Shown in pieces: positions 47,088 through 54,867 of a DNA stretch of 64,000 nucleotides (positions are counted from its first letter, which is position 1; the number at the start of each line of letters is the position of its first letter). A program made the position numbers and the translations under genes. A model generated the notes under the pieces. The model saw only the letters and a program-made list of their open reading frames with translations. It had not been told where the DNA came from and made no database searches. This stretch comes from Photobacterium profundum (GTDB lineage Bacteria > Pseudomonadota > Gammaproteobacteria > Enterobacterales > Vibrionaceae): the NCBI RefSeq assembly GCF_003026285.1, contig NZ_PYOD01000007.1, positions 124,001 to 188,000 of the forward strand, written 5' to 3'.

Positions 47088-47984
47088 TTATAGCTCTGAC
47101 ACACTATTGCGAGACAAATACGCCGGGTTGTAATATTTATCTTCTAGCGTCTGGCGCGAGATTGCTTGATATTCAATGATCGTCTTTTTATTGGGTTGGA
47201 TCTTATCAAGTAGAGTCATGGCGACAACGCTGGTTACCCCTTCACGCAAACCTTGAGTAAACCACGCTTGTTTTGCCATTTTCCCTGAACGTAAATACAG
47301 ATCTGCTTTGATTGGGAAATCATTATTGGCGTCTAACCACAGATCAATGGTTTGATAGCTTGCCCCTTTGGTTTTGGCGGTCAATTTTAATTGGTGGGTT
47401 GTTACTTCTGTGCCATTAGGTGTTTTGATGGATGTCGATTTTACCCATTCACCTTGATAATCTTCACTCCAAGTGAGTGTTGATATATCTCCAACGGATG
47501 CTTCACCCAGTAATTTTTGCATGGGGGTAATACGAATAGGGCGACGGCTTTTGGGCATCAATAACCAATAATTATCTTCAATCATCAGCATTTTTTGCCC
47601 TGCTTCCACTGCTGATTTAAATACCACCAGTGACTCGCGATTAGGGCGGGTATATACATTGTACTGGCGCGTTTTATCTAACGTGTTTGACTTATAAAGC
47701 TTCACTAGTGAAACCACTTTTGCAGCGCCGGGATGAATACGGTAGCTATCGGCTTTGCTTATCATTGTTGTTACGGCTTGCTGGTTTCTGTGTTTAGGCT
47801 GAGCAATCTTTTCAAGTTGGGTTAAGCTTTCAGGTTGCGCTATGCCTTCAAGTTGGTCAATACTTTCATTAGCCAAAACCAACGACGATATAGGTAATGT
47901 AAGTGCCAGTAAAACAGCGCAAACCAGCGTTCGGTTGAATTGAAAACGACGTGCCGTGTGAGGGCTAAAATAACTATTAAACAT
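47088..47984 (-). CDS. Periplasmic LolA-like outer-membrane lipoprotein-sorting protein
   Basis: The 298-residue protein has a signal peptide (about 1-38, ending VLANES) and a C-terminal domain of the outer membrane lipoprotein-sorting type: GQKMLMIEDNYWLLMPKSRRPIRITPMQKLLGEASVGDISTLTWSEDYQGEW and IDLWLDANNDFPIKADLYLRSGKMAKQAWF. This is a half-open beta-barrel that carries lipoproteins or lipids across the periplasm in known relatives. It overlaps the permease by 8 bases. Housekeeping LolA is a different, shorter protein, so this is a dedicated paralogue. Confidence 0.8.
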   Translation of the reverse strand: MFNSYFSPHTARRFQFNRTLVCAVLLALTLPISSLVLANESIDQLEGIAQPESLTQLEKIAQPKHRNQQAVTTMISKADSYRIHPGAAKVVSLVKLYKSNTLDKTRQYNVYTRPNRESLVVFKSAVEAGQKMLMIEDNYWLLMPKSRRPIRITPMQKLLGEASVGDISTLTWSEDYQGEWVKSTSIKTPNGTEVTTHQLKLTAKTKGASYQTIDLWLDANNDFPIKADLYLRSGKMAKQAWFTQGLREGVTSVVAMTLLDKIQPNKKTIIEYQAISRQTLEDKYYNPAYLSRNSVSEL

Positions 47985-49311
47985 AAATTAATGCCTCGGT
48001 AATGGGTTTGTTTACGCCTTTACGTGCAGAGAAAAATGCAGCCAATAAACAAATAAACATCACACCGAAAGTGGTAAACGCGACAAGCTCAAATGAGAAA
48101 TAAATATTCAGCGGGTAGCCTTCACTTCTGCCGGGCGGAGGGGGCATTTGAACATCGACAAATAATAACAATACACACGTTAAGGCGTTAGATACCGCGC
48201 CTAACATGCTACCAATGAGTGCTAATAATCCGGCTTCGCATAAAAAACCTCGAATGATCTCTGACGGGTAACTGCCAAGGGCAGATAAGGTGCCGATTTC
48301 TCGAGTTCTTTCCGTCACTGTCATGGTCATGGTGTTAAATAGAGCGACGAATACCACCAAGCCCATTACTGCTCCCATAATGCCGAAGATGCGGTCATAT
48401 AAATCTTTTACTTTTTTGTAGAAGAATGCGCGATCTTGCCAAGGGGTGATTTCAATCGGCTGAGACAAGTGATCTGACGTTTTTGATAATTGGTCCGATG
48501 TTTTTGATAATAGGTCAGAAGAGCTGGATAGCTGATGAAGTTTTTCGCTAATACGTTGCTGCACGGCATTTGTTTGTGCTGTTTCAAATAAGAATACGGA
48601 TAAAGTGCTGACTTTGTCGCTCGCTAATAACTCTTGTGCACTTGTTATATGGATGTACAGCTGGCGTTTATCGAGATCAGGCACACCAGTTGAATAGATG
48701 CCACGTACATTGAAATCGAATGCGTTAAGTGCCCCGTCACTAGTGGTTGCAAGTAATGTTACCCAATCACCAATGTTTACTTTTAGATTGCGAGCTAAAT
48801 CGACCCCTAGCATCACCTGTGGTTCGGCAGGATCATAACGGCTAGAGGTAATATCAGACAGGGTTTGACCAGCTCTCATATCAAGGAACGGTCCTTTCAT
48901 ATTAAACTCACGCTCGTTAACACCAGTGCCCATGAATATGGTCGACTTACTGCCATTAGAAACTAAACCACTGAAGTAAATACGTGGTTGAATACCGCGT
49001 ATGGCATCATCGGCGATAATTTGTTTGATCAATGCTTGGCTGTTATCCAACCCATTGCTGAGCGGCATGTCTTCATCTTGGGTGAAGTAGCCGGGTTGAC
49101 TTAACGTTAGGTGTCCGGTGTCTCTTGCGGTCGATTCTTTTAGTGATTCATAGGTGTATAAACCAAAGCCACCAGCGCTGGTGAGGGCGAATACCGCAAT
49201 GGCGATAATTAGGATCGACAACAAGCTACGTCGTCCATTGCGTAATAAATTCAACCAAGCAAACCGAAGTGATACCGGAAAGTGCGGTAATCGTGCCGCT
49301 AACTTGCCCAT
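47977..49311 (-). CDS. ABC transporter permease, FtsX/LolE/MacB type
   Basis: The 444-residue permease has the four-helix MacB/LolE layout: a first membrane segment (about 28-50, RNGRRSLLSILIIAIAVFAL), a large periplasmic domain (about 55-310), and three C-terminal segments (about 315-340, 360-385, 405-430) with the FtsX signature TERTREIGTLSALG. Such permeases extract or push substrates at the periplasmic side rather than through a channel. The periplasmic domain carries three degenerate 7-residue repeats (SDLLSKT, SDQLSKT, SDHLSQP). Its start overlaps the ATPase by 13 bases. Confidence 0.9.
   Translation of the reverse strand: MGKLAARLPHFPVSLRFAWLNLLRNGRRSLLSILIIAIAVFALTSAGGFGLYTYESLKESTARDTGHLTLSQPGYFTQDEDMPLSNGLDNSQALIKQIIADDAIRGIQPRIYFSGLVSNGSKSTIFMGTGVNEREFNMKGPFLDMRAGQTLSDITSSRYDPAEPQVMLGVDLARNLKVNIGDWVTLLATTSDGALNAFDFNVRGIYSTGVPDLDKRQLYIHITSAQELLASDKVSTLSVFLFETAQTNAVQQRISEKLHQLSSSSDLLSKTSDQLSKTSDHLSQPIEITPWQDRAFFYKKVKDLYDRIFGIMGAVMGLVVFVALFNTMTMTVTERTREIGTLSALGSYPSEIIRGFLCEAGLLALIGSMLGAVSNALTCVLLLFVDVQMPPPPGRSEGYPLNIYFSFELVAFTTFGVMFICLLAAFFSARKGVNKPITEALIYV
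48464..48526. repeat. Three 21-bp tandem repeats inside the permease gene
   Basis: Three adjacent 21-bp units (48464-48484, 48485-48505, 48506-48526) encode consecutive heptads of the S-D-x-L-S-K-T type. The units are imperfect, so the array is old or under selection. It keeps frame whatever the copy number. Confidence 0.75.
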
Positions 49312-49997
49312 GACATGCCCCTTATATCGCTAGCGTGATTAACAAGTCGTCCATCAAATAGCGCGATGCTTCTATCGCAACGGGTCGCCATGCGAGGATC
49401 ATGAGTCGCGACGATAAATGTGGTGCTCATTTCATGCCCCAGCTGCTTCATTATATCGATCACTACGTTAGCGCTTTGACTGTCTAGGCTCGCGGTCGGT
49501 TCGTCAGCAATAACCAAGGTTGGCTTATGAACCAATGCCCGAGCAATCGCGACACGCTGCTGTTGTCCGCCAGAAAGGTTATCGGGTCTATGTTGAGTAA
49601 AATCGCCCAATCCCACTTTTTCTAACATCTGTAATGCAAGTTCGTCTTGTTGCTGTTTACTGAATCCATTGAGGTGTAGCGGGTAAGCGACATTTTCAAG
49701 TGCCGTCATGACTGGGACTAAGTTGAACCGTTGGAATACAAAGCCAAGCTTTTGGCGACGCACTTTGGCTGCGGCTAATCGCTCTGTTGGGTAAGCTGTT
49801 CCATCAAGCGTGATTTCGCCTTGGTAATCCATATCCAGTAATCCAAGAATATTCAGTAGGGTGCTTTTTCCTGAACCTGAAGGCCCACATAGAGCAATCA
49901 TGTCACCTTTTTGAATATGCCCGTCGATACCTTGCAAAGCAGGCACTGATTGATTGCCTAGTTGGTAAGTTTTTTGTATTTGATTAAATCGGATCAT
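49299..49997 (-). CDS. ABC transporter ATP-binding protein, LolD/MacB type
   Basis: This is the 232-residue ATPase of the MacB/LolD/FtsE group. Walker A GPSGSGKST (38-46), Q-loop FVFQRFNLVP, signature LSGGQQQRVAIARAL (141-155), Walker B LVIADEPTA (161-169) and the H-loop in VATHDPR are complete. The next gene, the FtsX-type permease, overlaps it by 13 bases, so the pair forms one transporter. The LolD-type motif and the LolA-like gene downstream suggest a lipoprotein or lipid substrate rather than a drug. Confidence 0.93.
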   Translation of the reverse strand: MIRFNQIQKTYQLGNQSVPALQGIDGHIQKGDMIALCGPSGSGKSTLLNILGLLDMDYQGEITLDGTAYPTERLAAAKVRRQKLGFVFQRFNLVPVMTALENVAYPLHLNGFSKQQQDELALQMLEKVGLGDFTQHRPDNLSGGQQQRVAIARALVHKPTLVIADEPTASLDSQSANVVIDIMKQLGHEMSTTFIVATHDPRMATRCDRSIALFDGRLVNHASDIRGMSWAS

Positions 49998-50051
49998 CGT
50001 TTTCCCCTTTTCCTTAGGCTTCGCTGACCATGTTTATTACGAGTCATCTCT

Positions 50052-50107
50052 GGTGCTAGGTGCTAGAGATTAGGCTGTAGATATTAGATATTAGGTATTA
50101 GTGATTA
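50052..50107. repeat. Heptanucleotide tandem repeat, eight units
   Basis: Eight contiguous 7-mers fit a G-R-T-R-T-T-A theme: GGTGCTA twice, GAGATTA, GGCTGTA, GATATTA twice, GGTATTA, GTGATTA. The array overlaps the end of the first gene of the cluster (its stop is at 50091-50093) and reaches towards the ATPase gene. Copy-number changes would alter the protein end or the intercistronic spacing. Confidence 0.7.
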
Positions 50108-50789
50108 ATGCTTTTGCGGCGATGGTATCGGCATGTTGAGGACCTTTACTCTCCATGATCTGTAACCATTGGTTAGCTTGTTCAAGATCGTTAGCACGAA
50201 GAGAGGCTTTAATGGCGTAGTGATAAATCCACGCTGTTGCCGCAAAGTGTTGTTGTTCAAATTGAGGTTCAGACAGCAAACCGATAAACAGATCGTATCC
50301 ACGTTCGAAGTGATTAAAGAGATCGGGCAGTTGGGAATAAGTCACCGCTGCCATGGCTTGGGTTAAGTAAGCTTCAGGCAAGCCCTGAACGATATCTTGT
50401 TGATCGAGAGGCGTATTAAGATTGCCTAATAAGTTCAGCGCTTTATCTATTGTTGCCAATCCTTTTTCGGTGAACTTCATTTTGTTCCATGGCAGAAAAG
50501 CATCCCTGCCTTGTAACGCTTGTGTACTGCCGAGATAAACCAGATTAACTGGGGTGGCCCCTTGTTTATTCAGGTTGTCATTCAGCTGTTTATATACTTC
50601 ATCAACTTTACTTTCGTCGCCCGAAGCTGCTTGGTTATACAGTGCTAAGGTCTCTACTGAAGGGGTTGCCTGCGCAGGGTTTATGGCTGTAACAACAATG
50701 CTGCTTAATACGATGCCAACAATGGCCAGTGAATAACGGGTTATTTTATCTATGCGATAAAAAGCTGAATGCTGCGCTTGAATTGTCAT
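50091..50789 (-). CDS. Periplasmic helical-repeat protein, first gene of the ABC/LytTR cluster
   Basis: The 232-residue protein has a signal peptide (about 1-43, with a hydrophobic core YSLAIVGIVLSSIVVTAI and cleavage after AQA) and a helical body with TPR-like periodicity (LYNQAASGDESKVDEVYKQLNDNL, GLPEAYLTQAMAAVTYSQLPDLFNHFERGYDLF, ASLRANDLEQANQWLQIMES). I do not recognise a named family. The start ATG 50789 has AAGGACAG upstream; the ATG six codons earlier overlaps that site. It begins the cluster and may be a substrate, cargo or chaperone. Its last codons lie in the heptamer array. Confidence 0.72.
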   Translation of the reverse strand: MTIQAQHSAFYRIDKITRYSLAIVGIVLSSIVVTAINPAQATPSVETLALYNQAASGDESKVDEVYKQLNDNLNKQGATPVNLVYLGSTQALQGRDAFLPWNKMKFTEKGLATIDKALNLLGNLNTPLDQQDIVQGLPEAYLTQAMAAVTYSQLPDLFNHFERGYDLFIGLLSEPQFEQQHFAATAWIYHYAIKASLRANDLEQANQWLQIMESKGPQHADTIAAKALITNT

Positions 50790-50859
50790 GGTTGCTGTCC
50801 TTTTCATATGTTGATGCTGAAAGGTTACTGACAAACATGCTTCTATTCTTATCAATGCG

Positions 50860-50888
50860 ATGAACGGACTGTATTGCAGATAAACGGT
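50860..50888 (-). promoter_or_regulatory. Paired LytTR-type binding half-sites
   Basis: Read on the minus strand, ACCGTTTAT and TCCGTTCAT both match the LytTR consensus (T/A)(A/C)(C/A)GTTN(A/G)(T/G) at every position. They are in the same orientation with start-to-start distance of 20 bases (about two helical turns) and lie 71 bases upstream of the cluster's first start codon. The gap of 11 bases is one shorter than the commonest published spacing. Confidence 0.65.
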
Positions 50889-51024
50889 AAGTGGGGTAGA
50901 TAGCAGGTAAAGTTGCACCTTGAATGTAATTTTACTGTCAGAATTATCAGTAGCGAGTGTTGGTGTCTGTCAGTCGATTTGAATTGAGGCTATTCTTTAC
51001 TCTCGATAATAAAGAGGGTGAGTA

Positions 51025-51990
51025 ATGAAAAAAGCAGTAATCGTAGGTCTTGTGAGTGCCGCTTTGGCTGGTTGTGGTGGCTCTGACTCGTCAGATAGCA
51101 ATGGTACAGGTACTTTTTCATTAGCCTTTTCTGATGCTCCTGTTGATGGTCTAGATCGAGTCTGTGTTGCCTTTGACCAGATTTCAGTTCATCACGCAAA
51201 TGGTGGCGAATCGAGTTGGGGCACAACATCTTTTGCTGCTGATCAAAGCTCACCTGAATGTGTACCCCCCGGTTTGACAATTCCTTCTGATAGCAACGGT
51301 AACCCTGAGTTTATGGTGATTAACTTGATGGCATATCAAGGTAATGATTCGCTACAAGTATTAAGCGATGAACTGATGGAATCGGGTAAATACACTCAAA
51401 TGCGACTATCAGTGCTAGAAAAAGGCACTTATAGTAATGGCACACCGTATTCCCATGTGGAAGAAACCGATACCAATAGCGTGGAAGGTATTCGAGTACC
51501 CAGTGGCGAGCTAAAATTAGATGGTTTCGATGTTGTTGCGGATGCAACACAAGCTTATACGCTCGAGTTCGATTTGCGTAAGAGTATGGTGCAAAATGCC
51601 AATGGCTATCAGCTAAAACCACGTGGCGTACGCTTAGTTAATAATGAAAGTGTTGCAGCAATCGATGGCACTGTGAGCAGTAGTGCCTGTAATGATTATA
51701 TAAACAATATTAATGATGCCTTCGTTTACGTTTACCCAGCTTCAACTGATGATCACGGTGACTTAGGATCTGAATTTGAACCATATACTTCTGTTGCTGT
51801 TAATGTGAATCCGTTAACTCAGAATGGCACATTTGATGTTGGTTATGTTCCATTCGGCACTTATGATCTGGCACTGGTGTGTAATGGCAGCGAAGATCAT
51901 CCTGAAATAGGCGGCGATCAACTAGAGATTGCAGACCCTATTCAACAAGATCTAATACTGTCTACAACAGGTTTAACGGTCAGCTTTTAA
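51025..51990 (+). CDS. DUF4382-domain lipoprotein
   Basis: This 321-residue lipoprotein has a short signal ending in the lipobox LAGC (cysteine at about residue 17), a Ser/Asp/Gly spacer, and a DUF4382-type beta-sandwich (FSLAFSDAPVDGLDRVCVAFDQISVHH, YTQMRLSVLE, LEFDLRKSMVQNANGYQLKPRGVRLV). The C-terminal region (about 215-321) looks like a carboxypeptidase-regulatory type fold. The role of this family is unknown. GAGGGTGAG precedes the ATG. It is divergent from the ABC/LytTR cluster and could share its regulatory region. Confidence 0.82.
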   Translation: MKKAVIVGLVSAALAGCGGSDSSDSNGTGTFSLAFSDAPVDGLDRVCVAFDQISVHHANGGESSWGTTSFAADQSSPECVPPGLTIPSDSNGNPEFMVINLMAYQGNDSLQVLSDELMESGKYTQMRLSVLEKGTYSNGTPYSHVEETDTNSVEGIRVPSGELKLDGFDVVADATQAYTLEFDLRKSMVQNANGYQLKPRGVRLVNNESVAAIDGTVSSSACNDYINNINDAFVYVYPASTDDHGDLGSEFEPYTSVAVNVNPLTQNGTFDVGYVPFGTYDLALVCNGSEDHPEIGGDQLEIADPIQQDLILSTTGLTVSF

Positions 51991-52009
51991 ATTTATAATT
52001 GAATGTGAA

Positions 52010-52039
52010 GAATATCTGCTTGGTTACAAGCTGATATTC
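52010..52039 (+). promoter_or_regulatory. Hairpin after the DUF4382 gene
   Basis: GAATATC-T-GCTTG (52010-52022) pairs with CAAGC-T-GATATTC (52027-52039) with a single T:T mismatch and a 4-nt loop. No U-tract follows, so it may be a 3' stabiliser rather than a terminator. Confidence 0.5.
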
Positions 52040-52146
52040 TAGGTCGCCTTAGATTCATTATCTTTTTTGAGCTTACTGATACTCAATTTCTACCATACAA
52101 TCTGGCTAATATACCTTTTACTTCCATGAATAAAGGGTTATTAGCC

Positions 52147-52602
52147 ATGAAAAAAATGTCCATTTCACTTATCGTTATGTGTTCCCTTCTGTCATCCCAT
52201 TCAAATGCTTCAGACTCTGCACCTCAAATTGTCTCTTCTCAAGATGAAGTCTACGGCATCATTTTTTCGAACCCAAAGGGCGATATGAATCTGCTTCTCG
52301 CGGGTACACAAGAATGTCAGCAACTTGCAGGCAGTGTTGCGTCTACCGCAACAAATGCTGACCCTGTTAACGGTAGTGGTGTAAGAGGCGCGGCGAAAGG
52401 AGCTGCTGCAGGTGCAGCCGTCGGTGCAATTTCAGGAAACTCGGGTAGTGACGCTGCAAAAGTGGGGGCTGCTGTTGGGCTAGTCGGTGGTCGATTAAGT
52501 AAAAATTCAGAACAGAATGCGCAACAAACCAATAGCGAACAAGAGCAACAAATGGTGATGCGTAACTGTATGTCTGAACGAGGCTTCAATGCGCTTAATT
52601 AA
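52147..52602 (+). CDS. Glycine-zipper envelope protein
   Basis: The 151-residue protein has a signal peptide (about 1-22, ending SNASDS) and a glycine/alanine-rich segment (about 80-125: GSGVRGAAKGAAAGAAVGAISGNSG, AAVGLVGGRLSK) typical of glycine-zipper proteins that insert in or span membranes. A C-terminal polar part ends MRNCMSERGFNALN, with a cysteine pair (one near 58, one near the end). The function is unknown. ATG 52147 is preferred over 52126, as it leaves a normal signal peptide. The last 14 bases overlap the next gene, so they are coupled. Confidence 0.72.
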   Translation: MKKMSISLIVMCSLLSSHSNASDSAPQIVSSQDEVYGIIFSNPKGDMNLLLAGTQECQQLAGSVASTATNADPVNGSGVRGAAKGAAAGAAVGAISGNSGSDAAKVGAAVGLVGGRLSKNSEQNAQQTNSEQEQQMVMRNCMSERGFNALN

Positions 52603-53200
52603 CACCGTAATGCTTTTAACGTCATTACCCATATTTAGTGTTTATGCGAAAGAAGACTCACAGGAAAATATTGATATGAGTGATCCAACTGCGGTGTATT
52701 CTGCGGTTGGTATATCACTCAATAGCGAACAAAACGTCGATATAAGTGGATCTGTTGCGTGGGATAATAATCAGCTTTTAGTTGAAACGAATAACGGGGC
52801 AAATTCATTAGGTTTGACCTACGCCTATATGGAAGAAGGCAGTGGTCTTTATGCTGAGGCAGATATTAATACTGACTTGCGTTCTTATAGCGTAGGTGGG
52901 GTAACAACGCTTGAGGCTACCGACTGCCTCAAGTTTTACCCTGTCGCGATGCTTGGTTTTATTAATGATGAAACGACTGAAGATTCAACAGCCATCACAA
53001 CCTTGGGTACATATACCAGATATACCATAGGAAAAGGGCTCCATTTGGGGCTTGATGCCTTCTATATACTAGGGACGCAAGGCTATGATGACTATGCGGT
53101 TGATGCCTTTCTTGGCTATCAATATCAACGGCATCGCTTACGTTTAGGTATCGATCAAGATGAAGAGATTGAACTAGAGTACAAAATTGCATTCTTTTAA
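52589..53200 (+). CDS. Small outer-membrane beta-barrel, unknown family
   Basis: The 203-residue protein has a signal peptide (about 1-20, ending VYAKE) and alternating beta-strand pattern (SLGLTYAYMEEGSGLYAEADIN, YRIGKG-like TIGKGLHLGLDAFYILG, FLGYQYQRHRLRLGI) and ends in FF, the usual barrel terminus. About eight strands are possible. No named family is recognised. It overlaps the glycine-zipper gene by 14 bases; the pair may act together in the outer membrane. Confidence 0.7.
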   Translation: MRLINTVMLLTSLPIFSVYAKEDSQENIDMSDPTAVYSAVGISLNSEQNVDISGSVAWDNNQLLVETNNGANSLGLTYAYMEEGSGLYAEADINTDLRSYSVGGVTTLEATDCLKFYPVAMLGFINDETTEDSTAITTLGTYTRYTIGKGLHLGLDAFYILGTQGYDDYAVDAFLGYQYQRHRLRLGIDQDEEIELEYKIAFF

Positions 53201-53215
53201 ATACAACATACTCAA

Positions 53216-53240
53216 GCGAGAGAACAGCATTCTCTCGCCG
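53216..53240. terminator. Hairpin between converging genes
   Basis: GCGAGAGAA (53216-53224) pairs with TTCTCTCGC (53230-53238) around CAGCA, between the beta-barrel gene and the converging membrane-protein gene. The U-tract is weak. Confidence 0.6.
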
Positions 53241-53292
53241 TCTATACCGATTTTTAACGCCTTTTGTTGTTATGCCTAAACGTAAATAGGGT

Positions 53293-53913
53293 TTATAACA
53301 ATTTAATATACAGCTGACGGTCATCTTCTGATGGCTTAAAACCTACCGTTTCAAGATAAGAACGATGTTCTACATTACTTGTACGTACATGAAGCGTGTT
53401 AATACCTCGGCTCTTTATAACCTCGGGATTCGTCTCGAAATAATAAGTCCCAATTTTAAAGTCACGGTACTCTTCAATAACATAATCTAATAAAACGTTC
53501 AGCACCCCGTTTTCATCTTTAGAGCCAACTAACACCCCCGCAATATTATTATTACGCAGCATATAAAAAGCGGTATTTGATAATTTCAGTTCTTCATTCG
53601 ACACTTGCAGTTCGATGTCTTTTTTATTCGTTTCTATAAAATGTAAAAAGTACTCTGAATCCGTAGAGGCTGTAATTAACTTAAAGCGTTCTTTAACACT
53701 GTAAATTTTATATAGGAAGTAAACATTAATCCCCGCGATACCAAGATTCATTAACATGGTTGGAAGTGAATCGATAAAGTACGCAAAAGCGGCGAAAAGT
53801 AAGCAACCTGTAAAGTTGATCACCCTTAGCTTTACGATAGAAGTCATCGTCAAAGACACTAATACAACCAGTGATGCGAGATAGCCAAACCATTCCACCC
53901 AATCAAATTCCAT
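53293..53913 (-). CDS. Membrane protein with YgjV-like N-terminus and GNAT-like C-terminus
   Basis: The 206-residue protein starts with three hydrophobic segments (about 8-25, 30-50 and 53-70; WFGYLASLVVLVSLTMTSIVKLRVINFTGCLLFAAFAYF), similar to the YgjV type, followed by a soluble C-terminal part (about 75-206). This part reads like a GNAT acetyltransferase (FYMLRNNNIAGVLVGSKDENGVLNVLLDYVIEEYRDFKIGTYYF, LHVRTSNVEHRSYLETVGFK), but the canonical Q/RxxGxG/A loop is not evident. The fusion is seen in other marine bacteria as far as I recall; its role is unknown. Confidence 0.6.
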   Translation of the reverse strand: MEFDWVEWFGYLASLVVLVSLTMTSIVKLRVINFTGCLLFAAFAYFIDSLPTMLMNLGIAGINVYFLYKIYSVKERFKLITASTDSEYFLHFIETNKKDIELQVSNEELKLSNTAFYMLRNNNIAGVLVGSKDENGVLNVLLDYVIEEYRDFKIGTYYFETNPEVIKSRGINTLHVRTSNVEHRSYLETVGFKPSEDDRQLYIKLL

Positions 53914-54125
53914 TTTGATCTCCTTATGTTTTAATTACTTGTTAAAGATAGCATAAGAAAAATAGGAATCTGACTACAGAAGATCAATGAATAACGTTAT
54001 AGAGACTTCAGGTAAGTATTGTCAGGGTGCGGTCAGCTCAAATTTGATATTAATAGTGCTCAAAATAGACTGATTTTTTGCATTAACATTCTCATTAATA
54101 TTCAACCATATGAGAAAGTATAACC

Positions 54126-54659
54126 ATGAAAAAAACGTCCTTAACCGTTGCTGTACTGGCTGCATCTAGTCTTTGTGTAGTAACGACTGCCTATGCCAAA
54201 GATCGTAACCATGCTATTGAGGCCGGTGCGACATTCATCGGTGATCAAGAGCTCGCTACCTTTGGGTATAGTTATGAAGTCGCCAATAATATCGTAGTTG
54301 GGGGCGGTTTTATGCTTGGCACTCAAGCGATTGACGGCCTTCCATCACCAAACTCCCAGGATGCATGGGGATTATATTCGAATGTTGGCTATAAATTTGA
54401 AGTCGCGGAGTTCGATATTATTCCTAAAATTGGCATCAATTACTTTAATGCAGATGTCCAGTTTGAGGATCAAGCCTCATCTGATATTAATATCGACAAT
54501 GTCTACGCCTCTGTCGGTGCGACGGTCAATTGGCGCATGATAGGCATGACGGTAGACTATGGCCAGATCAATGATTCAGCGCAAATACCAGATGGCAGTG
54601 GTGGCTACCAGTCGTTTGAAGAAGATGTGGTGCGTGTTACCGCAAGCTTTAATTTCTAA
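54126..54659 (+). CDS. Small outer-membrane beta-barrel (paralogue A)
   Basis: The 177-residue protein has a signal peptide (cleaved after AYA, about residue 24) and an eight-strand type barrel (HAIEAGATFIGDQELATFGYSYEV, GLYSNVGYKFEVAEFDIIPKIGINYFNADV, VYASVGATVNWRMIGMTVDYGQI) ending in VTASFNF. It belongs to the opacity/OmpA-like barrel group by form. It resembles the protein at 57528-58073 along its whole length. A terminator follows. Ligand unknown. Confidence 0.8.
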   Translation: MKKTSLTVAVLAASSLCVVTTAYAKDRNHAIEAGATFIGDQELATFGYSYEVANNIVVGGGFMLGTQAIDGLPSPNSQDAWGLYSNVGYKFEVAEFDIIPKIGINYFNADVQFEDQASSDINIDNVYASVGATVNWRMIGMTVDYGQINDSAQIPDGSGGYQSFEEDVVRVTASFNF

Positions 54660-54714
54660 TTACAGTACCTAGTAACGGTGATTAATTAACATCGGCAAAA
54701 GTATCGAATAAGAG

Positions 54715-54760
54715 CACCACGTCACTATTATTTTGCTAGTGAAACGTGGTGTTTTTTATT
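54715..54760 (+). terminator. Terminator after barrel paralogue A
   Basis: CACCACGT (54715-54722) with CACTA inside pairs with TAGTG and ACGTGGTG (54744-54751), followed by TTTTTTATTT. Confidence 0.87.
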
Positions 54761-54867
54761 TAAAGAGCATCTTTAAAACCCTCTCAAATTTGAGCTTTCC
54801 CTATATCAGATATGTTTCATGAACTAGTCTAAATTAGCCTTATCGGAACAAATATAAAGGTGAAATT

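Noticed and set aside
50052..50107. Repeat array as a CRISPR
   Set aside because: Units are only 7 bases, adjacent and without spacers, and no cas gene is present.
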